A DNA stretch of 26,522 nucleotides from ECT2AJA-044 sp965658225 (GTDB lineage Bacteria > Bacteroidota > Bacteroidia > Flavobacteriales > ECT2AJA-044). The DNA is taken from positions 1 to 26,522 of the forward strand of contig CBFHRK010000023.1 in the NCBI GenBank assembly GCA_965658225.1, in the 5' to 3' direction. A program made the position numbers and the translations under genes. Below the pieces are notes generated by a model. That model saw only the letters and a program-made list of their open reading frames with translations, had not been told where the DNA came from and did no database searches. How positions within the stretch are numbered: the stretch's first letter is position 1; each line of letters starts with the position of its first letter. Shown here in pieces: positions 22,885 to 26,522 of this stretch.

Positions 22885-23481
22885 ATGACAGATTTAGAAA
22901 TAGAACAATTGAAATACGCCGATACAGAACATCCAATTTCGGAGCTTATGCGGAAACGATGGAGCGGTCGGTCGTATGAGCGCATCCCTTTGGCGGAGTC
23001 TGAAGTTTTAACTCTAATTGAGGCGGCTCATTGGGCACCGAGCTCTATGAACGAACAACCTTGGCGCTATTATTACGCATTGCAGGGTACTCCTGAATTT
23101 GATGAAATGTGGGCATTATTGATGGATGGAAACAAACCGTGGGTTAAAAATGCCGGCGCATTAATACTGGCAACGGGAAAGACCAACTTTGAGAGAAGTG
23201 GGCAGGCGAACAGGCATTACATGCACGACGTCGGGGCTGCAAACGCTCAATTAACACTTCAAGCCACAGAAATGAACTTGAACGTTCACATGCTTGGCGG
23301 GTATTTCCATGCGCAAACGATAGAAAAGTTCGGGTTTTCGGAAAATGAAGTTCCGGTTTGCTTTTTAGCCGTTGGCAAGAGAGCTTCTGCTTCACTTCTT
23401 GACGAGCCTTTTAAAACAAGAGAACAAACGGAACGCAGCCGAAAACCACTTGGTGAGATCTCAACCAAGGTGAGCTGGTAA
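22885..23481 (+). CDS. Nitroreductase family flavoprotein
   Basis: This 198-residue protein matches the NAD(P)H nitroreductase family, which uses FMN to reduce quinones, nitro compounds or other acceptors. The N-terminal FMN-phosphate segment is RKRWSGRSYERI (24-35), and the family signature EAAHWAPSSMNEQPWRYY lies near 47-64. Later residues MHDVGAANAQLTLQATEMN form the dimer core, with MLGGYF near 135-140. Physiological substrate is unknown. Its coupling to pirin suggests a shared redox or quinone-related response. Length is typical. A hairpin terminator candidate follows at 23543-23574. Confidence 0.9.
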   Translation: MTDLEIEQLKYADTEHPISELMRKRWSGRSYERIPLAESEVLTLIEAAHWAPSSMNEQPWRYYYALQGTPEFDEMWALLMDGNKPWVKNAGALILATGKTNFERSGQANRHYMHDVGAANAQLTLQATEMNLNVHMLGGYFHAQTIEKFGFSENEVPVCFLAVGKRASASLLDEPFKTREQTERSRKPLGEISTKVSW

Positions 23482-23510
23482 TTCGAGAATTCGTTTGTAA
23501 AAATTCATAA

Positions 23511-23529
23511 CCGCTTGTTTATTAAGCGG
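23511..23529 (+). other. Short hairpin after the nitroreductase gene
   Basis: CCGCTT (23511-23516) pairs with AAGCGG (23524-23529) around a 7-base AT-rich loop. No T-run follows, so it is not a complete intrinsic terminator; it may stabilise the mRNA end or assist the next hairpin. Confidence 0.45.
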
Positions 23530-23543
23530 CTAGGAATAAGAAG

Positions 23544-23578
23544 CGCGGTATTTCTGATTAAATCGATACCGCGGTTTT
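23544..23578 (+). terminator. Intrinsic terminator candidate
   Basis: CGCGGTAT (23544-23551) pairs perfectly with ATACCGCG (23566-23573), with a 14-base loop, and is followed by GTTTT. It closes the pirin-nitroreductase unit and separates it from the desaturase gene. The T-run is short, so efficiency is uncertain. Confidence 0.6.
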
Positions 23579-23621
23579 GTTAACGCTATCATTTGAAGAA
23601 CAATAGTGCCGCTATATTGCT

Positions 23622-23629
23622 TATCTTTA
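23622..23629 (+). promoter_or_regulatory. Near-consensus -7 box for the desaturase gene
   Basis: TATCTTTA differs from TAnnTTTG at the last base only. It leaves about 19 bases before the ATG at 23649. Call is tentative. Confidence 0.4.
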
Positions 23630-23648
23630 CGTACTTCAAAATGAACCT

Positions 23649-24734
23649 ATGCAGTTAAAGAAAATCACCTTCCCGCGATCGCAAGATGCTGAATTCGTAA
23701 AGACGCTTCGCGCTCGAGTTAATGACTACTTTAAAGAAAACAATATTTCTCGGTATGCGAATGGAACCATGGTATTCAAAACCATTTTCATGCTCGCCCT
23801 TTATTTTGTCCCTTATTTTCTTCTCGTTTTTGGCGCGGCAGACGTGTTTTGGGAAGAGATGATTTTATGGGCATTTATGGGAACTGGAATGGCCGGAATT
23901 GGATTGGCCGTAATGCACGATGCGAACCACGGTGCTTATTCCCGAATTCCTTGGGTCAACACTATTCTTGGATATACCGTAAACGTACTCGGTGGCAATG
24001 CGAAGAACTGGAAATTACAACACAACGTACTTCACCACAGCTATACCAATGTTCACGGCATGGACGAGGACATTGAAACCATTCCTGTAATGCGCTTTAC
24101 ACCGCACAGTAAGCGTTATTGGTTTCACCGTTTTCAATTCATTTATGCGTGGTTCTTTTATTCTTTGATGACCCTTTTCTGGATGACTGCGAAAGAGTTT
24201 ATCCAATTGGCTCGATACAAAAAGAAAAATATCGCCGACGTTCGCGAACGATGGGGTGTTTTGCTTTCTGAATTAATTAGCTGGAAGGTCATTTACTACG
24301 TGTACATCATGGCAATTCCAATGTACTTCACAAGTGGACCTTGGTGGTATACACTCATTGGATTCGTAATTATGCATTTGATCTCGGGATTAATTCTGAG
24401 TGCAATTTTCCAACCTGCTCACGTGATGCCCGATACGGAATTCCCATTGCCCGATGATAAAGGAGACATGGAGAATAATTGGGCTATTCACCAGCTATTG
24501 ACCACAACGAATTTTGCTCCAAAGAGCCGATTCTTTAGTTGGTATGTTGGCGGATTAAACTTCCAGATTGAACATCATCTTTTCCCGAACATTTGTCATG
24601 TTCATTACAAGAAGATTTCTAAGATCGTGAAAGAAACGGCGCAAGAGTACAATCTACCTTATTACAGTCAACCGAACTTTGTAATGGCATTGGCAGAACA
24701 CACGCGTTTCTTGAAGAAGCTCGGTAAAGCCTAA
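23649..24734 (+). CDS. Membrane fatty acid desaturase, front-end type box, no cytochrome b5
   Basis: This 361-residue integral membrane di-iron enzyme would introduce a double bond into a fatty acyl chain. Histidine boxes are H90-x3-H94 (MHDANHGAYSR), H125-x3-H129-H130 (LQHNVLHHSYTN) and Q306-x2-H309-H310 (FQIEHHLFPN). The third box has Q instead of H, as in front-end (delta-5/6) desaturases, but there is no fused cytochrome b5 domain. Membrane spans lie near 45-65, 70-90, 165-185 and 215-255. It must use another electron donor. An ATG at 23641 is out of frame and ignored. Regiospecificity cannot be told from sequence. The ATP-grasp gene starts 6 bases after the stop. Confidence 0.9.
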   Translation: MQLKKITFPRSQDAEFVKTLRARVNDYFKENNISRYANGTMVFKTIFMLALYFVPYFLLVFGAADVFWEEMILWAFMGTGMAGIGLAVMHDANHGAYSRIPWVNTILGYTVNVLGGNAKNWKLQHNVLHHSYTNVHGMDEDIETIPVMRFTPHSKRYWFHRFQFIYAWFFYSLMTLFWMTAKEFIQLARYKKKNIADVRERWGVLLSELISWKVIYYVYIMAIPMYFTSGPWWYTLIGFVIMHLISGLILSAIFQPAHVMPDTEFPLPDDKGDMENNWAIHQLLTTTNFAPKSRFFSWYVGGLNFQIEHHLFPNICHVHYKKISKIVKETAQEYNLPYYSQPNFVMALAEHTRFLKKLGKA

Positions 24735-24740
24735 TTTCCT

Positions 24741-25646
24741 TTGGACACTTTTGATTGGGATATCGTATTACTTACCCAAAAAGAGTACGTCGCGCCGCAG
24801 GCGCCCAATGAGTACGTCCAAAACATACTTACCGAAGATCAATTAGTAAGTGAAGCACTGACTAGTAAAGGCTTTCGCGTTACTAGGAAATCGTGGGACG
24901 ACCCGAACTTTGACTGGAAAAAAACTCGTTTTGCTCTATTCAGAGCAACTTGGGATTATTTTCACCGTTTTCTTGAATTTAAGGTTTGGCTGAACCGAGT
25001 GAAGCAACAAACGCGGCTCTTAAATTCGTCCGAAATCCTTCTTTGGAACATAGATAAGCACTATTTGCTGGATTTAGCAGCCGCCGGTGTTCCCGTAGTA
25101 CCTACTTTAATTGCAGAAGCCAAGAGCAATGGCTCACTACTCGAATTTTACGATAAGAGTCAATACGCCGAAGCCATTCTGAAGCCGGCTATTTCGGGTT
25201 CGGCCCGTCATACCTATCGCCTTCGGCGAGATAATATCGAAGAGCACGCCGAGTTATTCGAACAATTGATTCAGAAGGAGGCTATGATGCTTCAGCCCTT
25301 TCAAGAACGGATTTTAACAGAGGGGGAAGTTTCCTTAATTTACTTTGGAAAAACATTTTCTCATGCTGTTCGAAAAAGAGCCAAGAAAGGCGATTTTCGA
25401 GTACAAGATGATTTCGGCGGGACGCTTCACGACCACGACCCTGATGCAGAAGAACTTTCCATCGCGGAAGCTGCACTTGACGCCTGTCCGTCGTTACCCA
25501 TATATGCTCGGGTCGATTTAGTCCGAAATGAAACGAATGAACCGCTAGTCATGGAGCTCGAGTTGATCGAGCCCGAATTGTGGTTTCGGCGAGATAATGA
25601 AGCCGCGAGTAAGCTTGCCGATACAATCTTTAAAACGCTTTTATGA
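24741..25646 (+). CDS. ATP-grasp enzyme of unknown substrate
   Basis: This 301-residue cytoplasmic protein resembles single-chain ATP-grasp ligases of the RimK/DcsG-like type, which join a carboxylate to an amine or thiol with ATP. The nucleotide-binding region includes AILKPAISGSARHTYR (145-160) and MLQPFQERILTEGEVSL (183-199). The metal-binding segment is VMELELIEPELWF (270-282), with E272 and E274 as likely ligands. DcsG-type members make D-cycloserine, but nothing else of that pathway is present and I do not assign a product. The start is a TTG at 24741, 6 bases after the desaturase stop. The gene overlaps the endonuclease gene by 4 bases (ATGA), so they are coupled. Confidence 0.75.
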   Translation: MDTFDWDIVLLTQKEYVAPQAPNEYVQNILTEDQLVSEALTSKGFRVTRKSWDDPNFDWKKTRFALFRATWDYFHRFLEFKVWLNRVKQQTRLLNSSEILLWNIDKHYLLDLAAAGVPVVPTLIAEAKSNGSLLEFYDKSQYAEAILKPAISGSARHTYRLRRDNIEEHAELFEQLIQKEAMMLQPFQERILTEGEVSLIYFGKTFSHAVRKRAKKGDFRVQDDFGGTLHDHDPDAEELSIAEAALDACPSLPIYARVDLVRNETNEPLVMELELIEPELWFRRDNEAASKLADTIFKTLL

Positions 25647-26522
25647 ACAACTTTGAAAACGCTATTAATTCAAGTCTAGTCAAGAATGAATTGAAGCGGT
25701 TCTTCCTTTGTATTTTATTTGTTGCATTCTCTGGAATCCCAAGTTTCGCTCAAGTCACTACTTACTACCAGTCTGCATTGGGATTGAGAAACGATTCTTT
25801 GAAGAACGAACTTCACGATATTATTAAAAACCATACAGAATACCCCTATTCAAGTTCGAGCACGGATACGTGGGATATTCTTAAGGCAGCCGATCGAGAC
25901 ACGGCAAATGCCGCCAACGTGATTCTACTTTACTCTGGGCGCTCTGTGGATGGTGCACAAGAATACAATAACGGGAACGGATGGAATCGCGAGCATGTAT
26001 GGGCAAAGTCCCGAGGAAACTTCGGAACCTCACAGGGAGCTGGAACAGATGCGCATCATCTACGGGCTTGCGACATTAGTGTCAATAGTACTAGAAATAA
26101 CCGAAACTTTGACGATTGTGCCAACTGTGTCGACGTTATTGATGAAGGATTAAATACGGGCAGTAAATACGATCAAAACGACTGGACCTTTGAGCCGAGA
26201 GACGCTGTAAAAGGCGATGTAGCCCGCATGATTTTCTATATGGCCTTGCGGTACGAAGGCACTAATGGCGAACCCGATTTAGAATTGACTGATATTTTGC
26301 AGGATCAAACGAGTCAAGCCCCTTTACATTCTGTAAAATCCACCTTACTTGAATGGCACCGTGCAGATACCGTAGATGCATACGAACAGAATCGGAATGA
26401 GGTAGTATTCGGATTTCAAAACAACCGCAACCCTTTTATTGATCATCCAGAGCTTGCCGAACACCTTTGGGGTTTGCTAGAAGATATTCAATGGACAGGA
26501 CAAAACACCATCGGAATAGAAG
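25643..26522 (+). CDS. Secreted endonuclease I-family nuclease (runs off right edge)
   Basis: The first 293 codons are visible and open to the edge. Residues 1-36 look like a signal peptide ending GIPSFA before Q37. The charged N-region is long; a TTG at 25691 (residue 17) would give a more normal leader, so the start is uncertain. The nuclease core carries the His-Me finger motif GWNREHVWAKS with likely catalytic H118, followed by GTDAHHLRACDISVNSTRNNRN (about 134-155). It should cut DNA outside the cytoplasm, for nutrient or biofilm DNA. Many such proteins in Bacteroidota end in a type IX sorting domain, but that region is not visible. It starts within the ATP-grasp stop. Confidence 0.88.
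   Translation, partial: MNNFENAINSSLVKNELKRFFLCILFVAFSGIPSFAQVTTYYQSALGLRNDSLKNELHDIIKNHTEYPYSSSSTDTWDILKAADRDTANAANVILLYSGRSVDGAQEYNNGNGWNREHVWAKSRGNFGTSQGAGTDAHHLRACDISVNSTRNNRNFDDCANCVDVIDEGLNTGSKYDQNDWTFEPRDAVKGDVARMIFYMALRYEGTNGEPDLELTDILQDQTSQAPLHSVKSTLLEWHRADTVDAYEQNRNEVVFGFQNNRNPFIDHPELAEHLWGLLEDIQWTGQNTIGIE

Overview
The window looks like chromosomal housekeeping DNA from a member of the Bacteroidota, most likely Flavobacteriales (Cryomorphaceae/Schleiferiaceae-like). The grounds are PorX, a fused LpxC-FabZ, an lpxD/lpxC-fabZ/lpxA/ABC/efp gene string, many promoters with the Bacteroidota TAnnTTTG box, few Shine-Dalgarno sites, and a moderate GC content estimated by eye. I see no prophage, transposase, CRISPR array, tRNA or rRNA. 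Genes are tightly packed; the longest gene-free stretches are about 170 bases (2372-2539 and 23482-23648).

Layout. (1) 1-423, minus: the start of urocanate hydratase (hutU), preceded by a 51-residue Cys-rich DUF5522 protein. (2) 505-2371, plus: a PLP enzyme of the ACC deaminase/D-cysteine desulfhydrase family and an exported glucosaminidase with LysM domains. A repeat-like GC-rich inverted repeat follows at 2477-2530. (3) 2540-6893, minus: a large lipoprotein with its own promoter, RNase HII, and a GT4 glycosyltransferase. (4) 6956-11713, plus: a surface-polysaccharide operon (Wzx-like flippase, sulfotransferase, Wzz-like chain-length protein, O-antigen polymerase/ligase), ending in a perfect 21-bp hairpin shared with the converging efp. 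(5) 11750-17459, minus: HD hydrolase, lpxD, lpxC-fabZ, lpxA, orphan ABC ATPase, efp. (6) 17509-20686, plus: porX, tsaE, ald. (7) 20734-23481, plus: DUF4258-like protein, TfoX-N protein, Crp/Fnr regulator, pirin, nitroreductase. (8) 23649-26522, plus: front-end-type fatty acid desaturase, ATP-grasp enzyme, and the first 293 codons of a secreted endonuclease I that runs off the right edge.

Several parts converge on the cell envelope: lipid A synthesis, polysaccharide export and possible sulfation, peptidoglycan hydrolysis, and control of type IX secretion by PorX. The endonuclease may be a type IX substrate, but the C-terminus that would show a sorting domain is outside the window.

The most unusual structural signal is regulatory. 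Five genes have TAnnTTTG only 4-5 bases before the ATG, which would put the transcription start at or next to the start codon (leaderless mRNAs). I did not find a clearly new multi-gene system. The best leads are the leaderless architecture, a His-to-Gln change in the alanine dehydrogenase active site, the orphan ABC ATPase lacking the switch histidine, the ATP-grasp/endonuclease pair and the sulfotransferase inside the Wzx/Wzz/Wzy operon.
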